Assembly (NCBI GenBank): GCA_002256935.1
Contig: NCGL01000002.1
Span: 1 to 64,000, forward strand
Source of the DNA: Bdellovibrio sp. 28-41-41
GTDB taxonomy: Bacteria > Bdellovibrionota > Bdellovibrionia > Bdellovibrionales > Bdellovibrionaceae
DNA: 64,000 nucleotides
Direction of reading: 5' to 3'
A model generated the notes under the pieces. The model did not search any database. It worked only from the letters and a program-made list of their open reading frames with translations, and was not told where the DNA came from. The translations under genes were made by a program, and so were the position numbers. Shown here in pieces: positions 16,966 to 24,315 of the stretch (positions are counted from its first letter, which is position 1; the number at the start of each line of letters is the position of its first letter).

Positions 16966-17702
16966 GCATCATTTTGCAAGAGCGGGACAGAAAGATCTTA
17001 AAATTCATTTACGCTTACCGCGTGGTGAGTGTTGCCCAGATTCAACGACGATACTTTTCTAAAACATTTCGGACGGTCGGGCCTAGGCGAATTCGACAAC
17101 TCGCCAATGAAGGACTTCTTCAATCCTTTGTTACAGGGGAAGGATCAAATGTTTACAACTGCTTAAGGTTGACTGAGAAAGGTCGGAAGGCTACAAACGA
17201 ACTTTGGAACTTTGAAATCGACAATCCGCTTTTAAAAAGCGAGTCACCGATTCATGACCTGCGCGTTGCACAGTTAGCTGAATCGTTTGAAAGGCTTTCA
17301 ACATTTAAAAGTCTCTTCACTGAAAATTTAATGCAAAGTTCAACGGCTCTTTCAGATGACGAACGTCTAAAAGCATTGACGCAGTTACAAGCTGACGGAG
17401 CTTTGGTTCTATCGCCGCCAAAAGCGCCACTTTATTTTTACGGTCTAGAGTTTGAGATCAGCAGAAAGAGCCACGAGCGATACCGCGATAAGCTTACGAA
17501 CTACTACACGGCGAAAAATGTTGATGGCGTTTTATATATTTCAGATTCGCAAGTTATTCTCGACACCGTAGCACGGGCCGACACAGTGATTCGCTCTAAA
17601 CGGACTTCGATCTTACACTTGGCCCTTGAGAAAGATGTGTTGAACTCAACAGGGAAGATACAATTCAGTAAAGCTGATGGAGGAAACATTGAGCTATTCT
17701 AG
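16962..17702 (+). CDS. Replication-relaxation-like DNA-binding protein
   Basis: A 246-residue protein beginning with a winged helix (QERDRKILKFIYAYRVVSVAQIQRRYF; RRIRQLANEGLLQSF; LTEKGRKA), followed by an alpha/beta region with GLEFEISRKSHERYRDKLTNYY, a pattern seen in the replication-relaxation family. Members are encoded next to FtsK-like pumps in plasmids and conjugative elements and bind plasmid origins. No MOB-type three-histidine relaxase motif was found. It may be the origin-recognition component, possibly replacing a classical relaxase; that is inference. Confidence 0.7.
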   Translation: MSIILQERDRKILKFIYAYRVVSVAQIQRRYFSKTFRTVGPRRIRQLANEGLLQSFVTGEGSNVYNCLRLTEKGRKATNELWNFEIDNPLLKSESPIHDLRVAQLAESFERLSTFKSLFTENLMQSSTALSDDERLKALTQLQADGALVLSPPKAPLYFYGLEFEISRKSHERYRDKLTNYYTAKNVDGVLYISDSQVILDTVARADTVIRSKRTSILHLALEKDVLNSTGKIQFSKADGGNIELF

Positions 17703-17724
17703 TGCTAGAAATCAGCGAGCCAAC

Positions 17725-17757
17725 TCCTGGCTCAAGACCGGCTCGGTTGAGCCAGGA
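17725..17757. other. Strong hairpin after the transfer genes
   Basis: An 11-base stem (17725-17735 with 17747-17757; core CCTGGCTCAA/TTGAGCCAGG) with an 11-base loop. No T tract follows, so it is not a classical intrinsic terminator. A stable hairpin beside DNA-processing genes could be part of an origin of transfer or a transcript-stabilising structure. Confidence 0.5.
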
Positions 17758-17818
17758 CAAAGTGAGTTAAACAGTTGAAAAGACGGGAAATCAAAACTGA
17801 ATTTCAAAGGGGGGTCAC

Positions 17819-17869
17819 ATGAAACACAGTTTTTCGATTAGTGACTTGAATGGAGTGAACCTGCGGTAG
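17819..17869 (+). CDS. Possible 16-codon leader peptide
   Basis: AAAGGGGGG (17806-17814) is followed by ATG and a 16-residue frame MKHSFSISDLNGVNLR ending at TAG. It lies between the hairpin at 17725 and the lipoprotein gene. The strong ribosome site is the main reason to list it; composition gives no functional clue. Confidence 0.25.
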   Translation: MKHSFSISDLNGVNLR

Positions 17870-17924
17870 CGGTTTTATGAAATGAAGTGAATGATAACGA
17901 GATAATAAAAAAGTTTTTAATTTT

Positions 17925-17941
17925 AAAAGGAGATCTATATA
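17925..17941 (+). promoter_or_regulatory. Ribosome binding site and probable ATA start codon
   Basis: AAAAGGAG (17925-17932), six bases, ATA (17939-17941). The frame then reads MERRIIAGLLLVLNLTAC, a textbook lipoprotein signal. The only downstream standard codon near the start, TTG 18011, lies after the lipobox cysteine and would destroy the export signal. Confidence 0.6.
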
Positions 17942-18367
17942 GAACGAAGAATAATAGCTGGGTTACTGCTGGTTTTAAATCTGACAGCGTGTTCGACGCT
18001 GAAAGATTCATTGATCTTAGGCGCTGGAACTGGCGTTATTGTCGGCGGTATCGCTGGCAATCAAAGTGATGGCGACAGATCTGAGAATTCTTTAAAGGGT
18101 GCCGTAATCGGCGGCGTTATCGGAGGTCTTGCAAGCTATCTGATTCACGGCTCGCTCGAATCAAGGGACACAAGAGTTCGCAAAGATACACTTTTGAATC
18201 TAGAAAAGTTTGATGTCATGGGACGTGATACAACTAGCAACTACGGATCAAGTAAGTCATCGGGTTCTGGTGATAAATGTTTTGCCACACGCGAAGTTGA
18301 CGGCCAAGACGTTTCCATACCTTGTCGATATCTGAATGACAGTGATTTCACTGGAGAACAAAAGTAG
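17939..18367 (+). CDS. Glycine-zipper lipoprotein of the conjugative element
   Basis: A 142-residue lipoprotein when started at ATA 17939: two Arg residues, hydrophobic core and lipobox LTAC with Cys18. Residues 25-65 hold a glycine-zipper-like region (LGAGTGVIVGGIAGN; GAVIGGVIGGLASYL). The C-terminal part has two cysteines and is hydrophilic. A small lipoprotein in a T4SS locus could fill the VirB7/TraV role of securing the outer-membrane ring; homology to those families is not visible. Its TAG shares one base with the next GTG start. Confidence 0.65.
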   Translation: MERRIIAGLLLVLNLTACSTLKDSLILGAGTGVIVGGIAGNQSDGDRSENSLKGAVIGGVIGGLASYLIHGSLESRDTRVRKDTLLNLEKFDVMGRDTTSNYGSSKSSGSGDKCFATREVDGQDVSIPCRYLNDSDFTGEQK

Positions 18368-18744
18368 TGAGCAAGCTCGTTACTAAGAAAGAGCTACGAA
18401 TCGTTTTGGATTTGGAGGCCACCAAAGCTTTTGAATCCATGGTGACCGCGTTGAAGGCCGAAACACCGACCATCAAATTTCAGTCTTCCCAGTTTGTGAG
18501 TTTTCTTGTCGCTGATTTTTTTGGAACTCATTTTGAAAAAGATAAAGCGGTTTTGATCGCTGAGTTTTTTAATTCGGACGCATACTTTGATGTGGCAAGA
18601 AAGAAAGCGAAGGGCTCAGGTGACTATGAGGAGCAAATGGCTGCCGCCCTTTCTGATGCTCAAAAGATTAGATCAAAGCGTCGTCGAAAGCCCGAGGGAT
18701 CAAGGAAGACGGCAACCAAATCTAATATAGAAGTGACTCCATGA
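18367..18744 (+). CDS. Hypothetical protein, possible relaxosome accessory factor
   Basis: A 125-residue protein with an N-terminal strand-helix region (KKELRIVLDLEATKAFESMV), a helical middle and a very basic tail (QKIRSKRRRKPEGSRK). The layout resembles small ribbon-helix-helix DNA-binding accessory proteins, but the family was not recognised. GTG start with GGAG about ten bases upstream. It lies between the lipoprotein and the XRE regulator. Confidence 0.5.
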   Translation: MSKLVTKKELRIVLDLEATKAFESMVTALKAETPTIKFQSSQFVSFLVADFFGTHFEKDKAVLIAEFFNSDAYFDVARKKAKGSGDYEEQMAAALSDAQKIRSKRRRKPEGSRKTATKSNIEVTP

Positions 18745-18779
18745 GGCAATACAGTCGAGCACGGCAAAAGAGAAATGAC

Positions 18780-18808
18780 TTGAATAGTATTAATGAATAT
18801 ACTATAAA
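18780..18808 (+). promoter_or_regulatory. Promoter with internal operator-like dyad
   Basis: TTGAAT (18780-18785) and TATAAA (18803-18808) are 17 bases apart. Between and over them lies a dyad, ATAGTAT (18784-18790) and ATACTAT (18799-18805), a likely binding site for the XRE protein encoded immediately downstream. The predicted transcript would start near 18815, just before the second ATG (18817), so the mRNA may be nearly leaderless. Confidence 0.5.
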
Positions 18809-19101
18809 TGAATTCGATGAAAGACGAATTCATACTCGCAGATCAAATCAGGGAAAAACTCTTTCTTCGGGTCCAAAAGGCGATGGAGCAACAGGACATC
18901 AGTCAGGGCGAGATGGCCAGGCGTATCGGAGCGGCTCGAACGAACATCAATCGAGTGATGTGCAGAAAAAATGCAGTGAGCATAGATTTTCTGTTGAAGA
19001 TGGCGGAGAGCATCGGGCTGGATGTGGAATTGAAAATGCGTCCGAAAGAACCGGAGAAGCCGCATAAGCTCGCTGAAAAAGCTCAGAAGAAATCCCGCTA
19101 G
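18808..19101 (+). CDS. XRE-family regulator
   Basis: A 97-residue protein with a Cro/C1-type helix-turn-helix at about residues 29-70 (DISQGEMARRIGAARTNINRVM, then IDFLLKMAESIGLDVEL). Single small XRE proteins of this form control mobile elements or act as antitoxins; no toxin gene is adjacent. ATG 18808 or ATG 18817 could be the start; neither has a clear ribosome site. Autoregulation is suggested by the dyad in its promoter. The serine recombinase gene follows. Confidence 0.8.
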   Translation: MNSMKDEFILADQIREKLFLRVQKAMEQQDISQGEMARRIGAARTNINRVMCRKNAVSIDFLLKMAESIGLDVELKMRPKEPEKPHKLAEKAQKKSR

Positions 19102-19148
19102 GGAGCAAGAACTTGAAATTTGTTACGAAACTGTGGAGTTAACCGAAA

Positions 19149-20996
19149 ATGAAAACCAAGAAAGAATACAGCGCCTCGCCCGGCAGGTTATCAGAGCCGT
19201 GGAGGAATACAAAAAAAGGCGAACTAACAGAAGTAAAATTAAAGTCTGATGAGCAGCCAAAATTTAGATTAGCTGGTTACGTAAGGCTTTCGCCTACCGG
19301 CGACGAACGTGAAGAGGGGTCGCTCGTTTCCCATCCTCAACGAATCAAGCAATTTGTTGAAAGCAAGAACATACAGTGCGGCGGGGGTTGGGGAGAAATT
19401 GTAGATTGGTATGTAGATAAAGATCTTTCGGGTAAAGACATGAACCGGCCTTCGTTCCAAAAAATGTTAGCAGATATCAAAGTCGGAAAAATAAATGCCG
19501 TAGTCGTAACGGAGCTGTCTCGGCTGACTCGCAAAATGAAAGACTTTTGTGACCTTCATGAGTTTTTTAAAGAACAAAAGGTCGCCTTGTTTTCGCTGAA
19601 GGAAAATTTCGATACATCCAGTCCCATGGGCGAGCTTATGCTCATCCAAGCCATGAGTTTTGCACAGTTTGAACGGCAGACCATCGTCGACCGCGTGAAG
19701 CGAGGATCAAGAGCCCGCGCAGAGAGAGGCCTTGCCAATGGGAACGTGCCATTAGGATTCAAACTTGTCGATCATCGTCCCAACTATCGAGAAGTCGATG
19801 AATCCGAAAAGGCCTATGTGGAATTTATCTTTAAAAAATTTCTGGAATTAAAGCGTCTTAGCGCGCTGGTCGGATTTTTGAACTCTAATGGATACGTAAC
19901 AAAAGTATCTGTTACCAAGGATGGCAAAAAAAGTGGCGGTAATCGTTGGGCAATCGGAAGCGTTCATTCGCTTTTAACGAACAGAATTTATATTGGTGAA
20001 CGCGAGATCAATAAAAAGTTTCGCGGGCGCGATGCCAAGGACTTAAAAGAAGATGAACGCTATTTTTGCGTTAAGGCACATTGGGACGAAGTCGTTTCTC
20101 AAGAACTTTTTTTCGATGTCCAGCGCATGCTCGAAGAAAACAAGAAAAAAGCTAGAAAATATGTGCACGAATATCGACTAACAGGCCTTGTTGAATGCGG
20201 TGAATGTGGCGCTCCCCTTGTTGGCAAATCAGGCAAGGGACTCGGAGGTAAATATTTTTACTACGGACACAAACGAAAAATGCTTGTTCATGGCGACAGA
20301 CACTTACAGCGTTGCAATCATGAGAACCTGCCCGCTCCAATTCTCGAAGAATCCATTATATCGAGAATAAAAAATCTTTCAGGTAACCGTGAACTCGTCA
20401 CTGAATTAGTCCGTCAAACAACAGCCAAATCCCAGGCCGGTAACGAGCATCACAAAACCTTGCTTGCTACCAAAGAGCAGGAGCGCCGTAAGCTGGAGCA
20501 AAAGGTTAATAATCTGCACGAAGCCATATCGGAAGAAAGCGACCGTGATCTAAGATTAAGTTTGTCGAACCTTGCAAAGGACGTGAAAAACCAACTGGAT
20601 GTAGTAACGATGTCTGTTCTTGAGCTTAAACAAGAGTTCGAAAGAACAAACAATGTAGTGGATATTACCGAAGCCATAAAAATGCTGCGAATTTTTAAAG
20701 ACGGAGCCTTTGATGCCCAACCCGTGGCTGCTCAAGCTGAAATTCTCAGGTGTTGTATTCGCCGAATTGTGGCCCTGGGGAATGGAAATTACCGCGTGGA
20801 AATTTTTGGGCATACGCCAGAGGTTATTTTGGGTCGAATCGGGGAAAATTCAAAAAACGAAGGCCAGAAAGGGGCTCGAAGCACCCTGTCTGGAGTTCGT
20901 ACCGTATCTAAGTTGGTGCGCCCGGAGAGATTCGAACTCCCGACCAATCGGTTCGAAGCCGATTACTCTATCCAGCTGAGCTACGGACGCGCATGA
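19149..20996 (+). CDS. Large serine recombinase (integrase) reading into tRNA-Arg
   Basis: A 615-residue large serine recombinase. The catalytic domain has Ser48 in AGYVRLSPTG, then DLSGKDMNRPSFQKML, VVTELSRLTR and FERQTIVDRVKRG. A recombinase domain follows (NGNVPLGFKL; RIYIGEREINKKF), then a zinc ribbon (CGECGAPLVG with later cysteines) and a coiled coil near 425-500. The last 25 or so residues (from VRPERFELPTNRF) are simply the antisense of the adjacent tRNA-Arg gene, so the true element-encoded C-terminus changes with integration. It should catalyse integration and excision of the element. Confidence 0.9.
   Translation: MKTKKEYSASPGRLSEPWRNTKKGELTEVKLKSDEQPKFRLAGYVRLSPTGDEREEGSLVSHPQRIKQFVESKNIQCGGGWGEIVDWYVDKDLSGKDMNRPSFQKMLADIKVGKINAVVVTELSRLTRKMKDFCDLHEFFKEQKVALFSLKENFDTSSPMGELMLIQAMSFAQFERQTIVDRVKRGSRARAERGLANGNVPLGFKLVDHRPNYREVDESEKAYVEFIFKKFLELKRLSALVGFLNSNGYVTKVSVTKDGKKSGGNRWAIGSVHSLLTNRIYIGEREINKKFRGRDAKDLKEDERYFCVKAHWDEVVSQELFFDVQRMLEENKKKARKYVHEYRLTGLVECGECGAPLVGKSGKGLGGKYFYYGHKRKMLVHGDRHLQRCNHENLPAPILEESIISRIKNLSGNRELVTELVRQTTAKSQAGNEHHKTLLATKEQERRKLEQKVNNLHEAISEESDRDLRLSLSNLAKDVKNQLDVVTMSVLELKQEFERTNNVVDITEAIKMLRIFKDGAFDAQPVAAQAEILRCCIRRIVALGNGNYRVEIFGHTPEVILGRIGENSKNEGQKGARSTLSGVRTVSKLVRPERFELPTNRFEADYSIQLSYGRA
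20914..20990 (-). tRNA. tRNA-Arg(TCG)
   Basis: A 77-base cloverleaf on the minus strand, 5' end at 20990. The acceptor stem is GCGTCCG/CGGGCGC with one G-T wobble. The anticodon stem is ATCGG/CCGAT with loop CTTCGAA, giving anticodon TCG. The T arm is GGGAG-TTCGAAT-CTCTC. The 3' CCA is encoded (20914-20916). The gene ends against the conjugative element, whose recombinase frame crosses it in antisense. It is the likely integration target. Confidence 0.93.
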
Positions 20997-21141
20997 ACAG
21001 TTGAGTCGCCAATATACTTCCATAAAATTCGGCTGTAAACCTCAAAAAACCCAGTTTTTAGAGATAGATCGAGAATAGAATCCATGGTGGCCTTCGAAGC
21101 GTTGACTTTTTGCGAAAAAATACTCAAATCACCCTATCAAC

Positions 21142-22767
21142 ATGCAGTTAATTATTAAGCAGACTCCCCGATTTATCATTGCCGAAAAACCCTATGGGAT
21201 GACGACCCATAAAGTCGACGATTACAAAGACGGCTTCAAGGAATTTTTAGAGCAAAAAACAGGGCTTGATCTAGCGATTGTTTCGCGCCTGGATGCAACG
21301 ACATCGGGTTTGATTTTGTTTCCATTGAAAGCATTTGCTGGAGAAATAAACACCTCTTGGCAGACTGATCAGACGATAAAAACGTATCTGTTCGTTACGG
21401 ATCGTAAAGCCAAAACATCAGAGACCTCGATCGACGTAAAATCGTTTATCGATCAAAAAGGAACCGAGAAAGTTTGGTACAGCAACAAAACCAAACCAGC
21501 CAATGCCTTTAGCCAATTTACATTCGTGAGTACAATCTCTACAGACTCAGGCCCGCTCTATCTATGGCAAGCGCAAATCAAAACAGGTAAAACCCATCAG
21601 ATCCGTTTGCACGCTCTGGATTTAGGCATCCCTATTCTTGGCGACACCAAATATAGCGGTACACCCTATTTCCGCCTATGCCTTCACTGCAGCGAACTTA
21701 AAATTGAAGGCGAAGTCTTCACTTCTAAAAACCCGTTCGCCGAAATGTCGAATACGTATTTCCCATTGATCGCTGAGTTTGAAAAACGCAGCCGTATTTA
21801 CAACGTAGAAAATCAAGAGTGTTTTCGCTGGACACACACCGAAGTCAGTAACGGTTTGTTAGATCAGTACGGCGAGAATTTATTCTTTTATGTCTATTTC
21901 GGCAATTCAGACACCGCCGCGATGAAACAAAAAACCGATGTACCTAAATTAAAAATTGAAACTATCGAGAAAGCAAAATCGGTGACAGAATGGATCTCTA
22001 GTTATTTTAAAAAACCAGTTTTCTTGAAACCGATGTACGATCGTGGCAAGGCTCCACAAAAAAATGAACTCCTGCGTTTTCAGTACGCCGATAGAAAATG
22101 GAGCGATGATTTCGCACCTATGGAATGGACGGCCCAAGAAAACGGCCTCAAATTCAAATTAAAATCACATCAAGGGCAATCGCCCGGTTTATTTTTAGAC
22201 CAACGCGAGAACCGCAAATGGGTTTTGCATAATTCCGAAAACAAATCAGTCCTTAATTTATTCTCGTACACAAGTGGGTTCAGTGTGTGCGCCGCTGTTG
22301 GTAAAGCCAAAGACGTCACAACGGTTGACCTGAGCAAAAGTTTTATCGATTGGTCAAAAGAGAACTTCACACTGAATGAATTGCCGCCATCTCCGCAATT
22401 TCAATTCTGGAGCGCCGATACGATGCACTTTATGAAAGGTGCGATAAACAAAAATAGAAAATGGGACCTCATTATTTGCGATCCGCCTACATTTGGACGG
22501 TCAGATAAAGGTGTTTTTCAAATTGAAAAAGATGTCGACTTATTGCTGCAAAATTGCTTCCAGTGTCTTAATCCCGGTGGACAAATACTGTTCTCCACCA
22601 ACTTTGAAAAATGGAATACAGAAGGACTATTTCAACACGTACGCAAAGCTCTGCCTGAAAGATCTTTTAAGTTCGTGTTAGAAAAAACACCTTACCAAAG
22701 TCTAGATTTCGATTTCCCTAACCAAAACCAAAAGATGAAATCTATCTTTATAAAAAAAATTGTTTAG
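21142..22767 (+). CDS. Fusion of RluA-type pseudouridine synthase and RlmI-like rRNA methyltransferase
   Basis: A 541-residue two-domain protein. Residues 1-225 form an RluA-type pseudouridine synthase without an S4 domain: FIIAEKPYGM, catalytic Asp in SRLDATTSGL (near residue 52) and KTGKTHQIRLHA. Residues from about 290 form a SAM methyltransferase of the RlmI/RlmK type: SPGLFLDQRENRKW, motif I NLFSYTSGFSVCAA, motif IV ICDPPTFGRS. RlmI methylates 23S rRNA cytosine and RluA-type enzymes make pseudouridine in rRNA or tRNA, so a dual RNA-modifying enzyme is likely. The target bases are not predictable. Confidence 0.85.
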   Translation: MQLIIKQTPRFIIAEKPYGMTTHKVDDYKDGFKEFLEQKTGLDLAIVSRLDATTSGLILFPLKAFAGEINTSWQTDQTIKTYLFVTDRKAKTSETSIDVKSFIDQKGTEKVWYSNKTKPANAFSQFTFVSTISTDSGPLYLWQAQIKTGKTHQIRLHALDLGIPILGDTKYSGTPYFRLCLHCSELKIEGEVFTSKNPFAEMSNTYFPLIAEFEKRSRIYNVENQECFRWTHTEVSNGLLDQYGENLFFYVYFGNSDTAAMKQKTDVPKLKIETIEKAKSVTEWISSYFKKPVFLKPMYDRGKAPQKNELLRFQYADRKWSDDFAPMEWTAQENGLKFKLKSHQGQSPGLFLDQRENRKWVLHNSENKSVLNLFSYTSGFSVCAAVGKAKDVTTVDLSKSFIDWSKENFTLNELPPSPQFQFWSADTMHFMKGAINKNRKWDLIICDPPTFGRSDKGVFQIEKDVDLLLQNCFQCLNPGGQILFSTNFEKWNTEGLFQHVRKALPERSFKFVLEKTPYQSLDFDFPNQNQKMKSIFIKKIV

Positions 22768-22777
22768 ACTCATTTGA

Positions 22778-22826
22778 ATACTTATCCCAAAATAAGTATA
22801 TTGGGCGCGCAGTTCGTGCGCTCAAT
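22778..22826. other. Two tandem hairpins downstream of the fusion gene
   Basis: First hairpin: ATACTTAT/ATAAGTAT (22778-22785, 22792-22799), loop of six. Second: an 11-base stem with two G-T pairs (22800-22810 with 22816-22826), loop AGTTC. No T tract follows either. They may protect the 3' end of the mRNA or form part of a small RNA; the rest of this 170-base gap shows nothing clear. Confidence 0.45.
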
Positions 22827-22939
22827 CGAGCATCTAGATGAGTTTCTGTTGGTCCACGGGAATGGGAACTTCAGACTCGTTTAGACTGCCTTGAATTTCT
22901 ACCTTTTATATAAGCTATTTTGAAAAGGATTTCCAAAAA

Positions 22940-23062
22940 ATGCTTCGCAAGACAATTTTAATTTCAGCATTAATTACGACAACTCTTTTAGGTTATGTAT
23001 CGTGCAGCGGTTTGAAATCTGCGCACGAAGTGACGATTACTAAAGTTTCTAAAACTCCGTAA
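22940..23062 (+). CDS. Small lipoprotein (40 residues)
   Basis: A 40-residue frame starting MLRKTILISALITTTLLGYVSC. It has a basic start, a hydrophobic core and a lipobox-like GYVSC at residues 18-22, so the mature peptide is only about 19 residues (SGLKSAHEVTITKVSKTP). AAAAGGA lies 11 bases upstream. Small lipoproteins of this type are common in Gram-negative bacteria and often unannotated. The gene converges on queF. Confidence 0.55.
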   Translation: MLRKTILISALITTTLLGYVSCSGLKSAHEVTITKVSKTP

Positions 23063-23089
23063 TCACCCTCCAGTTTGAAATCTAAACTT

Positions 23090-23602
23090 TTAATACAGTT
23101 TTGAAAGCTCCATCGAGTACTTGCCCGGTGCGTAGTTCATCATGCGTTCGTCACGCAGTTTCTGAAACCGTGCGCCTTTATCAGCCGCACTCGCGTATGG
23201 ATAAATCGCAATACCACCACGTGGTGTAAATTCACCCACGACTTCGATGTACAATGGTTTGATCAAATCAACAATATCGTCGCAAATCGTTTGCACACAA
23301 TCTTCGTGGAAATCACCGTGATTACGGAAGCTGAACAAATAAAGTTTTAAAGATTTACTTTCGATCATTTCTTTATCAGCGATGTAGTTAATAAAGATTT
23401 TGGCAAAATCAGGTTGGCCCGTTTTAGGGCATAATGAAGTGAACTCTGTGCAAATGAATGATGTCCAAGCAATCTTACCTGGGTTTTTATTCTGAAATGC
23501 CTCAAGCAATTTAGGGTTGTAATCAGAACTGTAATCCGTGTGGGTTTCACCCAGTTTGAAATTTTTTAGTTCTTCTGATCTTGATGTCTTTTTCTTTGCC
23601 AT
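23090..23602 (-). CDS. queF: NADPH-dependent preQ0 reductase QueF
   Basis: A 170-residue single-domain (type I) QueF that reduces the nitrile of preQ0 to preQ1 in queuosine synthesis. The catalytic Cys is in TSLCPKTGQPDFA, and the QueF signature ESKSLKLYLFSFRNHGDFHEDC follows (residues about 83-104). The C-terminal GGIAIYPYA is typical. It lies 11 bases after trmH on the same strand, so two tRNA-modification genes are adjacent. FolE2, which makes the pathway's pterin precursor, is encoded at 30020-30922. Confidence 0.93.
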   Translation of the reverse strand: MAKKKTSRSEELKNFKLGETHTDYSSDYNPKLLEAFQNKNPGKIAWTSFICTEFTSLCPKTGQPDFAKIFINYIADKEMIESKSLKLYLFSFRNHGDFHEDCVQTICDDIVDLIKPLYIEVVGEFTPRGGIAIYPYASAADKGARFQKLRDERMMNYAPGKYSMELSKLY

Positions 23603-23613
23603 TTTTATCTCGT

Positions 23614-24315
23614 CTAACCTTGTCTATTGAAATATTCTTGTAATTGATCGGCCCCGGAATCCAACGTTCTTAAAACATAGTGTGCTTTCATTATCTCGCG
23701 TTGAAGTTCCGTTAATTCCGACTTTAAGCCCAACTGTTTTCGTCTTTGCGAAATATGATACAAGCTAATGGCTGCGGCCACGGAAATATTGAAGCTTTGT
23801 ACAAAACCATACATTGGAATTTTGATGCGATAATCAGCGGCGGCTTTCATCTCGTCCGATACGCCGTCTTTTTCATTTCCCATCACAAGCGCCACAGGCT
23901 GCGAGAAATCGATATCGTCGATCGCGATATTCGCATCTAATGATGTTACAATTAATTTACGTTTTTCTGATTTTAAAAACTCAACGGCTGCTGAAGTTGA
24001 CTTCCATTTACGTTCTTCAACCCACTTTTCAGCTCCGCGAGTAACCCGTGCCGAGTTTTTAAATTTCTCGCCGGTCTCGATAATGTGGAAAGGTGCAAAA
24101 CCGAATGCTTCCGCACTGCGAATGACGGCCGAAATATTACCGCGGTCATAAATGCTTTCACAGACAGTCGCGACTTCGAACGTACGATGCGAAAGTACTT
24201 CTTTGAAACGCTGCTGACGCTCTTCTGTTATCTGCGGCAGCAACAAGTCTAAAACTAATTTGTAGTTCACTTTTAAGTGAGGTGAAACTTCAATTTCTTC
24301 AGAGTACGGAAACAT
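23614..24315 (-). CDS. trmH: tRNA guanosine-2'-O-methyltransferase TrmH-like (SpoU family)
   Basis: A 233-residue SPOUT methyltransferase. The SpoU motifs are clear: NISAVIRSAEAFGF near residue 59, VALVMGNEKDGVS near 141 and IPMYGFVQSFNISVAAAISLY near 163. The N-terminal extension and the C-terminal helical region (RREIMKAHYVLR-like) match TrmH, which methylates G18 of tRNA, rather than RlmB. Its ATG abuts the stop of the acyl-CoA dehydrogenase gene, so it is probably in the same operon. Confidence 0.85.
   Translation of the reverse strand: MFPYSEEIEVSPHLKVNYKLVLDLLLPQITEERQQRFKEVLSHRTFEVATVCESIYDRGNISAVIRSAEAFGFAPFHIIETGEKFKNSARVTRGAEKWVEERKWKSTSAAVEFLKSEKRKLIVTSLDANIAIDDIDFSQPVALVMGNEKDGVSDEMKAAADYRIKIPMYGFVQSFNISVAAAISLYHISQRRKQLGLKSELTELQREIMKAHYVLRTLDSGADQLQEYFNRQG

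Larger units (their letters stand above)
6580..20913 (+). mobile_element. Integrated conjugative element next to tRNA-Arg (left end not determined)
   Basis: A contiguous + strand block encodes a complete set of core type IV secretion proteins, an FtsK-like DNA pump, a replication-relaxation-like protein, an XRE regulator and a large serine recombinase abutting a tRNA-Arg gene. Together these define an integrated conjugative or mobilisable element. The right boundary is at or inside the tRNA gene. The left boundary given is the start of the gene-poor region; the true end may lie further left, including the operon at 87-6153, because no repeat of the tRNA end was found in the window. Confidence 0.65.

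Noticed and set aside
17887-18069. 60-codon frame overlapping the lipoprotein gene
   Set aside because: The overlapping frame from 17939 gives a clear lipoprotein signal and uses the strong ribosome site; this one has neither.
18741-19067. 108-codon frame overlapping the XRE gene
   Set aside because: The same DNA encodes a clear XRE helix-turn-helix in another frame; this translation is Arg/Ser/Gly-rich with no domain.
20920-20993. Apparent protein segment VRPERFELPTNRF at the recombinase C-terminus as a domain
   Set aside because: It is the antisense translation of tRNA-Arg, a well-known source of spurious peptide similarity.
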